5,906 nucleotides of DNA from Planctomycetaceae bacterium (GTDB lineage: Bacteria; Planctomycetota; Planctomycetia; Pirellulales; Thermoguttaceae). Within the stretch, counting starts at the first letter, position 1. Every line of letters begins with the position of its first letter. Shown piece after piece: positions 5,763 through 5,906 of this stretch. Made by a program: the position numbers and the translations under genes. The notes under the pieces are model-generated. The model ran no database searches and was not told where the DNA came from. It saw nothing but the letters and a program-made list of their open reading frames with translations. The stretch lies in the NCBI GenBank assembly GCA_009776995.1, contig WRMR01000323.1, positions 1 to 5,906 of the forward strand, in the 5' to 3' direction.

Positions 5763-5777
5763 AAAACCGGAGGTTTT
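5763..5777 (+). promoter_or_regulatory. Hairpin containing the SD of the fibre-like gene
   Basis: AAAACC (5763-5768) and GGTTTT (5772-5777) form a perfect 6-bp stem around a 3-nt GGA loop. The Shine-Dalgarno GGAGG (5769-5773) lies in the loop and the base of the 3' arm, six bases before ATG 5780, so folding would partly hide it. The stem has only two G-C pairs and would be of modest stability. A regulatory effect is an inference. Confidence 0.45.
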
Positions 5778-5779
5778 CT

Positions 5780-5906
5780 ATGGCCATCACTTATCTTTCC
5801 GACATTGAACTGCCGCGTGACCCGGTGGAAGATTCCCATGCTTCGCGCAAGAAGTATGTGGATGACAAGACTGCCGCGAAACCGTCACTCGGCACGGGAA
5901 CACCTG
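5780..5906 (+). CDS. Putative phage tail fibre or tail structural protein, 5' part only
   Basis: The gene starts at ATG 5780 with GGAGG at 5769-5773 and runs off the right edge after 42 complete codons. The visible N-terminus contains YLSDIELPRDP (5-15) followed by SHASRKKYVDDK (19-30). An LP-x-DP segment followed by a H-A-x-x-K-x-YVD motif is a familiar signature of phage tail-fibre and related appendage proteins, where it can recur as a repeated unit. A Gly/Thr/Pro-containing stretch begins at the right edge and may be the start of a low-complexity or collagen-like shaft, but too little is seen to say. It follows the small beta-rich gene after 100 bp that hold the heptamer repeats. Full length, host-binding domain and any repeats lie outside the window. 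Confidence 0.7.
   Translation, partial: MAITYLSDIELPRDPVEDSHASRKKYVDDKTAAKPSLGTGTP

Overview
The window reads as part of a tailed-phage or prophage late region, all transcribed rightward: a DNA-modification block, then DNA packaging, then tail or fibre-type genes that run off the right edge. The host cannot be fixed from the sequence. G+C is moderate (roughly mid-50s by eye) and most starts are ATG with clear AG-rich Shine-Dalgarno (SD) sequences, which fits a Gram-negative-type bacterium. A host in the Planctomycetes/Verrucomicrobia/Lentisphaerae group is only a guess.

Layout. Positions 1-316 hold a G+C-rich, hairpin-prone leader with one plausible small ORF (88-342) and a doubtful divergent gene start at the left edge. 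Next come two DNA methyltransferases. The first (317-1597) has a ParB-like N-terminal domain and a DPPY-type beta-class catalytic domain. The second (1590-2426) is a compact TSPPY-type enzyme starting at an overlapping GTG. Gene three (2437-2850) is a DUF1937 protein of the nucleoside 2-deoxyribosyltransferase-like superfamily. Gene four (2840-3046) encodes only 68 residues and is clearly a paralogue of the first ~65 residues of gene five (3036-5309), the large terminase subunit. The terminase has a full Walker A/Walker B ATPase and a GpA-like C-terminal nuclease.

After an A/T-rich gap come a 93-residue beta-rich protein with a tail-associated sequence pattern (5398-5679), an intergenic block of degenerate heptanucleotide repeats in inverted arrangement (5684-5761), and the first 42 codons of a fibre-like gene (5780 onward). 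The SD of that last gene sits in a small hairpin.

How it fits together. The five genes from 317 to 5309 overlap or nearly touch and are probably one transcription unit. The two orphan methyltransferases, with no nuclease partner in view, probably mark phage DNA before packaging and protect it from host restriction. The most unusual feature is the small-plus-large terminase arrangement. The 68-residue protein sits where a small terminase subunit is expected, and the same predicted DNA-binding-type domain is also fused to the front of the large subunit. This looks like a local gene duplication, and both copies even share an 11-bp overlap with the preceding gene.
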